Assembly: GCA_937139605.1 (NCBI GenBank)
Contig: CAKZQG010000002.1
Coordinates: 24,457-88,456 of the forward strand
Reading direction: 5' to 3'
Source: an uncultured bacterium
Lineage (GTDB): Bacteria; DRYD01
Length of the DNA stretch: 64,000 nucleotides
Shown: positions 50,001 to 59,141 of the stretch, one piece after another
How the letters are laid out: each line of letters opens with the position of its first letter
Position numbering within the stretch: position 1 is the stretch's first letter
Translations under genes and position numbers: made by a program
The notes under the pieces: generated by a model
What the model saw: only the letters and a program-made list of their open reading frames with translations
Database searches by the model: none
Told to the model about the DNA's origin: nothing

Positions 50001-50669
50001 CCAATATGGTCAGGAATAACTAATCAAAAAATAACTTATACAAGCTATCATTTAAATATTCTTAAAAAAGTACCATTTAGAACTTTAACAGGAAGACAAC
50101 ATATTTATCTTGATCATCAGTATTACATATCTTTTGGGGAAATGTTACCTGTTTATAAACCAAGATTTGATTACCATGAATTAGGTGATATTGTTAAATC
50201 TCATTTAGATCCGAAAACTACACTTGTTTTAAATTATTTAACCCCACATGGTAAATGGCAGATACATTCAACTTATTATGATAATTTAAGGATGCTAACA
50301 TTATCAAGAGGTATAGGAGGAATCTGGATAAGTGATAAGGATGCAGAAAGAGTAGGGATAAAAGATAATGATTGGGTTGAAGTTTTTAATGATAATGGGG
50401 TGGTAGTAACTAGGGCGATAGTTAGCGCAAGGATACCAGAAGGAGTATGTATGATATACCATTCTACTGAAAGAACTATAAGTGTTCCAAAAGCTAGAAA
50501 TGGTAAGCGTGCAGGAGGGCATAATAGTTTAACCAGAACTAGGGTAAAACCTTTGTTTATGGTAGGTGGATATGCTCAACTTTCTTGGGACTTTAATTAC
50601 TGGGGACCCATTGGAGTTAATAGAGATACATTTGTACTCGTTAGAAAATTAGAAAAAATTGAATTTTAA
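47073..50669 (+). CDS. narG: Respiratory nitrate reductase alpha subunit
   Basis: '[28 protein letters not shown]', '[18 protein letters not shown]', '[25 protein letters not shown]', '[23 protein letters not shown]', '[27 protein letters not shown]'. Confidence 0.98.
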   Translation: [1198 protein letters not shown]

Positions 50670-50720
50670 GGGTTTTATTATTTTTATAATTAGTTTTTAT
50701 AAGAAAGGGGTGAGAAGGAT

Positions 50721-52223
50721 ATGGATGTTAGGATGCATGTATCTATGGTTTTTAATCTGGATAAATGTATTGGATGTCATACATGTAGTATAAGTTGTAA
50801 AAATATTTGGACTGATAGAGAAGGAACGGAGTATATGTGGTGGAATAATGTGGAAACTCGTCCGGGAACAGGGTATCCTATAAAATGGGAAGATCAAGAA
50901 AAATTCAGAGGTGGTTGGGAGAAAGTTAATGGAAAACTTAGATTAAAGTTATATAAGTGGGCAGGGCCTTTAGAAAGGATAGGTGCTTTACTCGCTTTAT
51001 TTTATAACCCTTTTTTACCTACAATAGATGCTTATTATCATCCTTGGACTTATGCTTATAAGCATTTATTTGATGCTCCTTATGATGAGAATAATCCTAT
51101 TCAGCCTACTGCTCAACCAATTTCTTTGATAACTGGAGAACCTGTGGAAATAAAAGGGGGACCTAATTGGGATGACGATTTAGGGGGATCACCTTTATAT
51201 GCCTATAATGATCCTAATTTAAGTAAATTATCTGAGCAAGAAAGAGAAATGTTATTTGAAATAGAGCGAGTTGTATTCTTCTATCTACCGAGAATATGTA
51301 ATCATTGTATGAATGCACCTTGTGTTTCTGCGTGTCCAAGTGGTGCAATGTATAAAAGAGCAGAAGATGGGATTGTTTTGGTTAATCAAAATCATTGTAG
51401 GGGTTGGAGGATGTGTGTTGCTGGTTGCCCATATAAAAAAGTATATTATAACTGGCATACGGGAAAAGCTGAGAAATGTATATTATGTTATCCAAGGTTA
51501 GAATCGGGGCAAGCACCTGCTTGCTTCCATTCCTGCGTAGGAAGAATTAGGTATTTTGGAGTTTTATTATATGATTTTGAAAAAGTAGAGGAGGCTGCTA
51601 AAGCTGATTTAAATGAAATAGTTCAAAAACAATTAGATCTTATTTTAGATCCGTTTGATCCTAAAGTTATAAATCAAGCTAAAAAGAATGGTTTAACTGA
51701 TGAAATAATAGAGTATGCTCAAAAATCTCCAGTTTATAAATTTGTTAAAAAATGGAAATTAGCGTTACCTTTGCATCCTGAATATAGAACTTTACCTATG
51801 TTGTTTTATGTTCCTCCATTATTACCTATAAAAGCTAATAAAACTGGTGATACTTATGGTATAGATAAAGATTTATTTACTACTATAGAAAAGTATAGAT
51901 TACCTATAGAGTATTTTGCTAATATGTTTACTGCGGGGAATAAAGAGTTAATGAAAGAAGTATTTAAGAAGATGATTGCGTTAAGGATATACAGGCGAGC
52001 TATTACTGTGGGAGATGTAGATAAGGGAGTTCTAAATGAAGCAGGCTTTAATGAAGAAGATGCTAATGAATATTTTTATTTAACATCTATTGCAAAATTT
52101 GAAGATAGGTTTGTTATTCCAACATTTATAAGGGAAATAAAAGTAGAGCAATTAATGGAACCTTTAGCTTATAAAGCTAAAATGGGATTTAATATACGCC
52201 AAGAAGCTAAAAGAGGGGGATAA
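50721..52223 (+). CDS. narH: Respiratory nitrate reductase beta subunit
   Basis: 'VFNLDKCIGCHTCSISCKNIW', 'NNVETRPGTGYP', 'CNHCMNAPCVSACPSGAMYKRAEDGIVLVNQNHCRGWRMCVAGCPYKKVYYNW'. Confidence 0.98.
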   Translation: MDVRMHVSMVFNLDKCIGCHTCSISCKNIWTDREGTEYMWWNNVETRPGTGYPIKWEDQEKFRGGWEKVNGKLRLKLYKWAGPLERIGALLALFYNPFLPTIDAYYHPWTYAYKHLFDAPYDENNPIQPTAQPISLITGEPVEIKGGPNWDDDLGGSPLYAYNDPNLSKLSEQEREMLFEIERVVFFYLPRICNHCMNAPCVSACPSGAMYKRAEDGIVLVNQNHCRGWRMCVAGCPYKKVYYNWHTGKAEKCILCYPRLESGQAPACFHSCVGRIRYFGVLLYDFEKVEEAAKADLNEIVQKQLDLILDPFDPKVINQAKKNGLTDEIIEYAQKSPVYKFVKKWKLALPLHPEYRTLPMLFYVPPLLPIKANKTGDTYGIDKDLFTTIEKYRLPIEYFANMFTAGNKELMKEVFKKMIALRIYRRAITVGDVDKGVLNEAGFNEEDANEYFYLTSIAKFEDRFVIPTFIREIKVEQLMEPLAYKAKMGFNIRQEAKRGG

Positions 52224-52261
52224 TTAAGTTTTTTATCCTTAATAAAACGAGGTGAATTATT

Positions 52262-52843
52262 ATGAAAAAATTATTACCTAATTTAAATGATTTCAAAGAG
52301 TTCCTAAAAATATCTGATATCTTTGATTATCCTAAGGATCATTTATTTATAAAAAATATTAAATTTATAAAAATTAGTAATCCTAAATTAAATTTAATAG
52401 TTAATGAATTTGTAGAATTCTATGAAAAGAATGATAGTAATTTAGATTCGCTTCAAGAGTTATATACTTTAACTTTTGATTTGAAACCTATTTTTTATCC
52501 ATATTTATCTTATTACATCCACTATGATAGCTTTAACAGAAATACTGAGATGATAAAATTAAGAGATTTATATAATAAATATGAATTTTATTTAGATAAA
52601 GAGCTAAATGAATTACCTGATCACATATTTATAGTGTTAAAATTTTTGGAGTTTGTTAATAATGATGAAATTTTAAAAGAATTATTAATGAATTTAATTA
52701 TTCCTTCTTTTAATAATTATTATAATTCTGTTTTTAGACAGTTAAAACCTGATTTTATATTGAATAACCCATATTGTAAATTGATCTATTATTTGATAAA
52801 TATTTTAAATATAGATTCTAGCTTAAGTATGGAAGCTAATTAA
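52262..52843 (+). CDS. narJ: Nitrate reductase assembly chaperone (NarJ/TorD-like)
   Basis: Position between narH and narI; helical; 'LYTLTFDLKPIFYPYLSYYIH', 'DLYNKYEFYLDKELNELPDHIFIVLKFLEF'. Confidence 0.85.
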   Translation: MKKLLPNLNDFKEFLKISDIFDYPKDHLFIKNIKFIKISNPKLNLIVNEFVEFYEKNDSNLDSLQELYTLTFDLKPIFYPYLSYYIHYDSFNRNTEMIKLRDLYNKYEFYLDKELNELPDHIFIVLKFLEFVNNDEILKELLMNLIIPSFNNYYNSVFRQLKPDFILNNPYCKLIYYLINILNIDSSLSMEAN

Positions 52844-52854
52844 GAAAAAGCGAG

Positions 52855-53571
52855 GTGAGGATAATGTCTAATGAAGTATTAACAACTAACAATAGTTTGT
52901 TATATATTTTAGCGTTTATAATTTTTCCTTATATTTCATTAACTTTATTTATTTTTGGGATAATATATAGATTTAAAACTAATTCATTTAGTGTATCTTC
53001 GTTATCTAGTCAGCTTTTAGAAAACAGGGTTTTGTTTTTTGCTTCTATTAGTTGGCATTTTGCGATTTTAGGTACAATTTTTACGCATGTTACTACTTTT
53101 TTATTTCCAAGCTTTTGGGCAAATTTAGCAAGAACTCCTTACCATAAACCTTTAGAATATATCGGTTCTATTGTTGCTACTTTATTAATTATTGGTTTAT
53201 TGCTTTATATGTATAGGAGAGCTTTTATTAGTGAAGTTACTAAGACTACTACTTTTGGTGATTGGATTGTGTTATTAGTTTTAATGATTCAAGTGCTAAC
53301 GGGTTTTGGACAACTATTATTTTATGAAAATGGGTCTTTGTTTTTTAGTGAGCATGCAGTACCTTGGTTATATTCACTTTTTACTTTTAATCCTAATATT
53401 GAATATATTAAAGATTTACCTTTAGTTAGTAAGCTTCATTTCTTTAATGCCTTTGTTTTTTTTGCTATCTTACCTTTTACTAGATTAATCCATATAATAG
53501 TTTTGCCAATCCCTTATATTTGGAGGAATTATGTGGTTATAAAATGGTTTAAAAAAGAGGAAGCAATTTAA
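52855..53571 (+). CDS. narI: Respiratory nitrate reductase gamma subunit
   Basis: 'FFASISWHFAILGTIFTHVTTF', 'KLHFFNAFVFFAILPFTRLIHIIVLPIPYIWRNY' with paired haem-ligand-type His residues, multi-TM. Confidence 0.93.
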   Translation: MRIMSNEVLTTNNSLLYILAFIIFPYISLTLFIFGIIYRFKTNSFSVSSLSSQLLENRVLFFASISWHFAILGTIFTHVTTFLFPSFWANLARTPYHKPLEYIGSIVATLLIIGLLLYMYRRAFISEVTKTTTFGDWIVLLVLMIQVLTGFGQLLFYENGSLFFSEHAVPWLYSLFTFNPNIEYIKDLPLVSKLHFFNAFVFFAILPFTRLIHIIVLPIPYIWRNYVVIKWFKKEEAI

Positions 53572-53616
53572 TTTTTTATTTAAATTAATTATTTAAATTA
53601 ATGGAGGTGAGTTAAT

Positions 53617-54918
53617 ATGCTTTTAGAAGATAAAAAAGGAAAAATAAGGGACTATAAGTTAGTAGGTACTCCGATGGAGGGGTTAATAGGCGCAACGGTA
53701 GGATTTTTTATAGGTTTTGCAGCAGTTTCTTTATTTGGCCCTGTAGCTAAAGAGTTTAAACAATTACTTAATTTGAATGCTTTTCAAGCTGGTATGCTGG
53801 TAGCTATTCCTATGTTGACAGGTAGTTTATTAAGGATTCCTTTTGCTGCTATGGTAGATTCAGTAGGTGGTAGATTACCGTTTTTAATATTATTGATAAC
53901 AGCTATAATAGGGATGTCGGGGATTTCCTTTTTATTATTTAATCCTACATTGGTTAGTTATAATTTGTTGTTATTGTTAGGTGCGTTATGTGGCTTTGGC
54001 ATAGCTACGTTTAGCGTAGGTATAGCTCAAACTTCTTATTGGTTTCCCCAGCATAAGCAAGGTTGGGCTTTAGGGGTATATGCAGGGTTAGGGAATTTAG
54101 CTCCTGGGATATTCGCTTTGGTTATCCCTTTTATCTTACCTACTTTAGGACTTGCTAAAACTTATTTACTATGGTTGGCTTTCCTTTTTACTGGAACTAT
54201 TGTATATTCAATAATAGCAAAAGACGCTTATTATTTTCAATTAGTAAAACAAAATATTCCTTCTCAAGAGGCTATAGAGATAGCTAAATCTAAGAACCAA
54301 GAGTTATTCCCAACAGGTGCTTTACTAAAAAGCTTACAGATATCAGCTAAAACCTTAGAGAATTGGCTATTGGTTTGGTTATATTTTATATCCTTTGGAG
54401 GATTTTTAGCATTAACTGCTTGGTTCCCTACTTTTTATCAGGAGCTATTTTCTGTAAATAAACAGTTAGCAGGGGTATTTACTGCTTTATTCTCAATAGG
54501 AGCATCATTGATTAGAGTCTGGGGGGGAGGATTTAGTGATAAAATAACTGGTGAAAAAGCTTCTTTAATTGCTATTGTTTCTATATTATTAGGTTCATTG
54601 ATTATAACTCTATTAGGTGGTAATATAATTTTTTCATTAGTAGGGATAATATTTTTAGCATTTGGAATGGGGTTAAACAATGCTGCTGTATTTAAAATAG
54701 TACCTAAGGTAGTTCCTAAAGCAATAGGGGGAGCAGCAGGTTGGGTTGGAGGTTTAGGGGCTTTAGGAGGATTTGTTATACCCCCTATTTTAGGCAGAAT
54801 TGTAGATATTTCTGGGAAATCAGGTTATTATTTAGGGTTTGTTGTTTTTGTTATTATGAGTATTCTAGGTTTGATAACTATATTATATCTTTCTTTTAGG
54901 ACTAAATCATTAAAATAG
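53617..54918 (+). CDS. narK: Nitrate/nitrite MFS transporter
   Basis: 'LNLNAFQAGMLVAIPMLTGSLLRIPFA', 'GIAQTSYWFPQHKQGWALGVYAGLGNLAPGIFALVIPF', 'GGLGALGGFVIPPILGRIVD'. Confidence 0.93.
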   Translation: MLLEDKKGKIRDYKLVGTPMEGLIGATVGFFIGFAAVSLFGPVAKEFKQLLNLNAFQAGMLVAIPMLTGSLLRIPFAAMVDSVGGRLPFLILLITAIIGMSGISFLLFNPTLVSYNLLLLLGALCGFGIATFSVGIAQTSYWFPQHKQGWALGVYAGLGNLAPGIFALVIPFILPTLGLAKTYLLWLAFLFTGTIVYSIIAKDAYYFQLVKQNIPSQEAIEIAKSKNQELFPTGALLKSLQISAKTLENWLLVWLYFISFGGFLALTAWFPTFYQELFSVNKQLAGVFTALFSIGASLIRVWGGGFSDKITGEKASLIAIVSILLGSLIITLLGGNIIFSLVGIIFLAFGMGLNNAAVFKIVPKVVPKAIGGAAGWVGGLGALGGFVIPPILGRIVDISGKSGYYLGFVVFVIMSILGLITILYLSFRTKSLK

Positions 54919-54949
54919 TTTTACTTAATATGGGTACTAAAAATGATTT

Positions 54950-55669
54950 ATGGGTAATAAGGAAGAAAAAAAAATATTAGGAGCTATATTATTAGGAGGG
55001 CAAAGTACTAGAATGAAATATAATAAAGCTTTCCTAAAAATTAATATCAATAATCAAAAGATTACTTTTCTTCAAGAAATAATTAATAGATTATCATTAT
55101 TTGCTGATAAAATTGTTCTTAATTTTAATAAGCAAACTTTTAATTTATATGAGATTCAATATAAATCCTTAAAAGATAAGCTATTAATTGCAGATGATTT
55201 TTTTATAGAGGTATTTGATTTAGAAGTCGATTTAAATTTAAGGGGGCCTTTATTAGGATTATATACTATTTCTAAGGAGTTATCTGTTTATTACAAAAAT
55301 CATTTTATTTTATTAGTTGCAGTAGATCAAGTACTAATAAATCCTGATTTAATTAAACTTGCTTTAAAATATATTGATTATGATTTTATTTTTTTTGAAT
55401 TTGATGATTTCGTTCATTTTTTACCTGGATTTTACAAAATAAATTGCTTTGAACTTATAGAAAAGTATATTATAGATACTCAAAAAAACTCTCAAAATAA
55501 AAAGTATTCTTTAAAGAATTTTGTTAATTATTTAATGTATAATATAAAATCAATAAAGTTGATAGATGAAGAAGAAATAAAAAAAGTAGATAAAAATGGC
55601 TTAACTTTTTATAAAATTGACACTCCTAGGGATTATTATAATATTATACAATTTTTAAGAAATAATTAA
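54950..55669 (+). CDS. Molybdenum cofactor guanylyl/cytidylyltransferase-like protein (MobA-like)
   Basis: 'GAILLGGQSTRMKYNKAFLKI', 'DLNLRGPLLGLYTI', 'LLVAVDQVLINPDLIKLAL', 'DTPRDYYNIIQFL'. Confidence 0.8.
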   Translation: MGNKEEKKILGAILLGGQSTRMKYNKAFLKININNQKITFLQEIINRLSLFADKIVLNFNKQTFNLYEIQYKSLKDKLLIADDFFIEVFDLEVDLNLRGPLLGLYTISKELSVYYKNHFILLVAVDQVLINPDLIKLALKYIDYDFIFFEFDDFVHFLPGFYKINCFELIEKYIIDTQKNSQNKKYSLKNFVNYLMYNIKSIKLIDEEEIKKVDKNGLTFYKIDTPRDYYNIIQFLRNN

Positions 55670-55932
55670 AATTTTAGGGATTTATTAAAATTAAAAGGAG
55701 GATTGAAACAATTAAATACTTGCTAATCAAAGAAGATACAAAAAAGAGGATTAACAAAGATATTAAGCTAATAAGACTAAAGATACAAAACCTTAACAGT
55801 AAATCAAAGAGCCAAGATCAAGACAAGCAGAGGAAGGAACAAAGTGATAGTATTTAAGATACTATTATGTAAGTTGTTAATGCAGTTTTTTGTATTTCTA
55901 TTAAATCTTTTGAGTAGGGACTTAACTATGCG

Positions 55933-56050
55933 TAGGTTAGGTTTTGTACACGGCCTATAGATAGCCTAATACCGCCTGCAGACCATAGGGCTAAAAAAAT
56001 GGCGGAATAAAAATAGGTCTGTCAAAAGTGTATAAAAACATACACTTTTG
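55933..56050 (+). promoter_or_regulatory. Candidate structured 5' leader of moaB with predicted H-type pseudoknot and start-proximal hairpin
   Basis: TAGGTTA/TAGCCTA stem; CCGCC(55972-55976)/GGCGG(56001-56005) interleaved with CAGACC(55979-55984)/GGTCTG(56016-56021); perfect 11-bp hairpin CAAAAGTGTAT/ATACACTTTTG ending at the start codon region. Confidence 0.45.
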
Positions 56051-56053
56051 TTA

Positions 56054-56626
56054 ATGATGATTAATTATATGAAAAGTAAAAAGAAGAGCAATAAAAGTTT
56101 AGAAAAAGATAAACATAATTTTGATAAATATAAAGATGTTTATAAGAGTTTAAGGGTAGGGGTTATAACTGTTAGTGATAGGGTTTATAATAAATTGATG
56201 GAAGATGAGAATTATGGTTTAATAAAAGGGATTTTAGAGGAGGTTGGGATTTCTGTTTCTTATTATAGTGTGGTTCCTGATGAATTGGAATTAATAGAGG
56301 GTGAATTAAGAAAACTTGTACAGCAGCAATTTGATTTAGTATTAACTAATGGAGGTACTGGTTTTAGTCCTAAGGATTTAACTCCAGAGGCTACTAAAAA
56401 GGTTATAACTAAGGAAACTCCTGGGATAACTGAATTAATGAGATATGAAGGGTTTAAGAATACCCCTAAAGCGGCGTTAAGTAGAGCTACTTCCGGGATT
56501 GCTAATAAAACTTTAATAATAAATTTACCAGGCACTCCTAAAGGGGTTAAAGAATGTTTAACTGCTGTTATCCCTATTTTACCTCATGCCTATGAAATGA
56601 TTAATCAATTATCAGTTAGACATTAA
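56054..56626 (+). CDS. Molybdenum cofactor biosynthesis protein MoaB/Mog
   Basis: 'RVGVITVSDRVYNKLMEDENYG', 'DLVLTNGGTGFSPKDLTPEATKKVITKETPGITELMRYEGFKNTPKAALSRATSGI', 'LPGTPKGVKECL'; start placed at ATG 56054 rather than TTG 56048. Confidence 0.92.
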   Translation: MMINYMKSKKKSNKSLEKDKHNFDKYKDVYKSLRVGVITVSDRVYNKLMEDENYGLIKGILEEVGISVSYYSVVPDELELIEGELRKLVQQQFDLVLTNGGTGFSPKDLTPEATKKVITKETPGITELMRYEGFKNTPKAALSRATSGIANKTLIINLPGTPKGVKECLTAVIPILPHAYEMINQLSVRH

Positions 56627-56671
56627 TAAAATTAATAGGCATTAATAAAATTAAATTTTAACGAAATTAAA

Positions 56672-57796
56672 ATGTTAAAAATGGGGAATTATTTAAAATA
56701 TATTAGTTTTATATTGAGGGAGTTAAATGGTTCGTTGGGGGATATTGGGGTTCTTTTTCCTATTGTTATTGGATTATCAAAGTTAGGGATAAATATTAAT
56801 ATAGTTTTATTTTTAGTAGGGTTAGCGTATGTTTTAAATGGGATTATATATAAAGTTCCTGTATCGGTTCAACCTATGAAAGGGATTTCTTCGGTAGTTT
56901 TATCTGTTAAATTAAATCCTATGGTAGTTCCATTTAGTTCTATTATTATTTCTTTGATTTTAATTATTTTAAATAAATTTAGGATATTTTCTAAGTTTAG
57001 ATTAGATGATTCTTTTATAAGGGGGATTCAGTTTGGGGTTGGGATATTATTGGTTATAGCAGCTTTTAATTTATTAAATATCAATTTTTCAGATTTCAGT
57101 AGTTTTAATTTCTTGGAGTTATTATTTTTTGTATTAATTTTAGTATTAGGATTGCTAAGTAATTGGCAAATCCCTGCTATTTTAGTCCTATTAATTACTG
57201 GGGTTATATTAAGTTTTAGCAGTTTTAATGATTTTCATTTTGGTTTAGTGTCTTTTTCTAAATTAACACTTTATTTTAATCAAGTATATTTAGGTATAGT
57301 AAATAATTTTTTTGAGATTTTATTGATTTCTTTAATAATAGTTATTATTCAGTTACCGATTACTATAGCTAATGCTATTTATGCTTCTTCAAAAACTATT
57401 AATGATTTATATAATTTAAAAGTTTCGGAAAGTAAATTATCTTTTACTTGCTCTACTTATAATTTATTTATAGGTTTATTAGGAGGAGTCCCGGTTTGTC
57501 ATGGCTCTGGCGGGATAACTGCTCATTTTGTTTCAGGTGGAAGAACTTTCTTAACCCCCATATTTATAGGATCTATATGTATTTTTATATCGTTACTTAA
57601 TAATATAGACACTTTGGTAATGAATTTTCCTGATTTGATTTTAAGTATATTAATATTTTTTGTTGGTTTTAAGCATATGTTATTTATATTTAAGTTAAGA
57701 CAAAAGGAACAGTATTTAGCAGCTTTATTAACTTCTTTTGCTTTTGTAATTATAAGTCTTAATGTAAAAAATGTTTTTTATTTATTTAAAATTTAG
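56672..57796 (+). CDS. MOT1-type molybdate transporter
   Basis: 'FILRELNGSLGDIGVLFPIVIGLSKLGIN', 'PVSVQPMKGIS', 'LFIGLLGGVPVCHGSGGITAHFVSGGRT'. Confidence 0.85.
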   Translation: MLKMGNYLKYISFILRELNGSLGDIGVLFPIVIGLSKLGININIVLFLVGLAYVLNGIIYKVPVSVQPMKGISSVVLSVKLNPMVVPFSSIIISLILIILNKFRIFSKFRLDDSFIRGIQFGVGILLVIAAFNLLNINFSDFSSFNFLELLFFVLILVLGLLSNWQIPAILVLLITGVILSFSSFNDFHFGLVSFSKLTLYFNQVYLGIVNNFFEILLISLIIVIIQLPITIANAIYASSKTINDLYNLKVSESKLSFTCSTYNLFIGLLGGVPVCHGSGGITAHFVSGGRTFLTPIFIGSICIFISLLNNIDTLVMNFPDLILSILIFFVGFKHMLFIFKLRQKEQYLAALLTSFAFVIISLNVKNVFYLFKI

Positions 57797-57832
57797 TTAA
57801 TTTAAATTAGGAAATCAATTAGAAAATAAAGT

Positions 57833-58858
57833 ATGTTGAAAGTAGAGAGTTTAAGGATATCTATAACAGATAGATGTAATTTTAGGTGTATATATTGTAT
57901 GCCCCTTTATGGTATTGATTTTTTGAATAAAGATGAGATTTTAACTTATGAGGAGATATTGATGGTGGTAAAGGTTATGATGAAATTGGGGGTTAATAAG
58001 TTTAGGATAACTGGGGGTGAGCCATTAGTAAGAAAGGATATAACTAAGCTTATAAGGATGATATCAGCTTTGGATGTTCAGGATTTGTCATTAACTACTA
58101 ATGGATATTTATTAGGGATAAATGAAAATTTAGCTTATGAATTAAAGGAAGCAGGTTTAAAGAGAATTAATATAAGTTTGGATACTGTAGATCCTTTTAA
58201 GTTTTATCAAATAAATCGACCACAAAATTTATTAAAAGTTAAGAATAATAATTATAGTTTTCATAAGAATTATGTTAATATAGTGATAAAGGGTATAAAG
58301 AATTGTTTGAAAGCTGGATTTAAGAATATTAAAATAAATACAGTCTTACTAAAGGTATTAACCGTAAAAGATATTTTAGATTTGATAAATTTTGCTATTG
58401 AAAATGGATTAATCTTAAGGTTTATAGAATTTATGGATACAACTCCTTTGTTTGATATTAATCTTTATGTATCTTATAAGGAAGTTTTAAATGATTTACA
58501 AAGGTATGTTAAGATAGAAGAATATAGGGATAGCAAGATGGGTGAAGGTCCTGCTAAATATTATAAATTAACTGTTAATAATGACTCTTGTTTTATTGGT
58601 TTTATTTATAATACTCTGGATAATTGTAAGGAATGTAATAGGATTAGATTAACTGCAAATGGATATATTAAAATTTGTATTTATCAGGAGGATGGGTATT
58701 ACATTAGGCATATTTTAAAATCTAATAAAGATTCTTTTCAAAAGGAGTTAGAGTTAGAGAATTTTATTAAGGATATTCTTTTGATAAAAGAAACAGGGAT
58801 GATAAATTATTCCATTTTTAACAAGCAACGAAACTATATGTTTAAATTAGGGGGATGA
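57833..58858 (+). CDS. moaA: GTP 3',8-cyclase
   Basis: 'LRISITDRCNFRCIYCMP', 'KFRITGGEPLVRKDI', 'INISLDTVDPFKFYQI', C-terminal cluster 'CKECNRIRLTANGYIKICIY', terminal 'LGG'. Confidence 0.95.
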   Translation: MLKVESLRISITDRCNFRCIYCMPLYGIDFLNKDEILTYEEILMVVKVMMKLGVNKFRITGGEPLVRKDITKLIRMISALDVQDLSLTTNGYLLGINENLAYELKEAGLKRINISLDTVDPFKFYQINRPQNLLKVKNNNYSFHKNYVNIVIKGIKNCLKAGFKNIKINTVLLKVLTVKDILDLINFAIENGLILRFIEFMDTTPLFDINLYVSYKEVLNDLQRYVKIEEYRDSKMGEGPAKYYKLTVNNDSCFIGFIYNTLDNCKECNRIRLTANGYIKICIYQEDGYYIRHILKSNKDSFQKELELENFIKDILLIKETGMINYSIFNKQRNYMFKLGG

Positions 58859-59141
58859 ATAACAAGATTTTTTTTTTAATTTTAATTTTTTTTACTTTGG
58901 GAGTTAATATGAGCATAGAAAATGAAAGAATATGTTTAAATTGAGTGGATAAAAGACTATGGAAAAATTTAAACTAAAAAATGTTTTAAAGTAGTATAGA
59001 ATTTTGAAGATATTATATAGAAAATGTAATGTGTTTTGATTATAATTTTGATTAAAGGATATTTAAGTTAATTAATTGAAAATTATATTATAAATTAGTT
59101 TTATATTTTTTATTAAAGAATATGAAGGGAGGTAGTTTTAG

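Noticed and set aside
48705-50897. Minus-strand ORFs opposite narG/narH
   Set aside because: Antisense to unambiguous narG and narH.
56048-56053. TTG at 56048 as the moaB start
   Set aside because: It lies inside the 3' half of the 11-bp hairpin; ATG at 56054 (or a later ATG) is more plausible.
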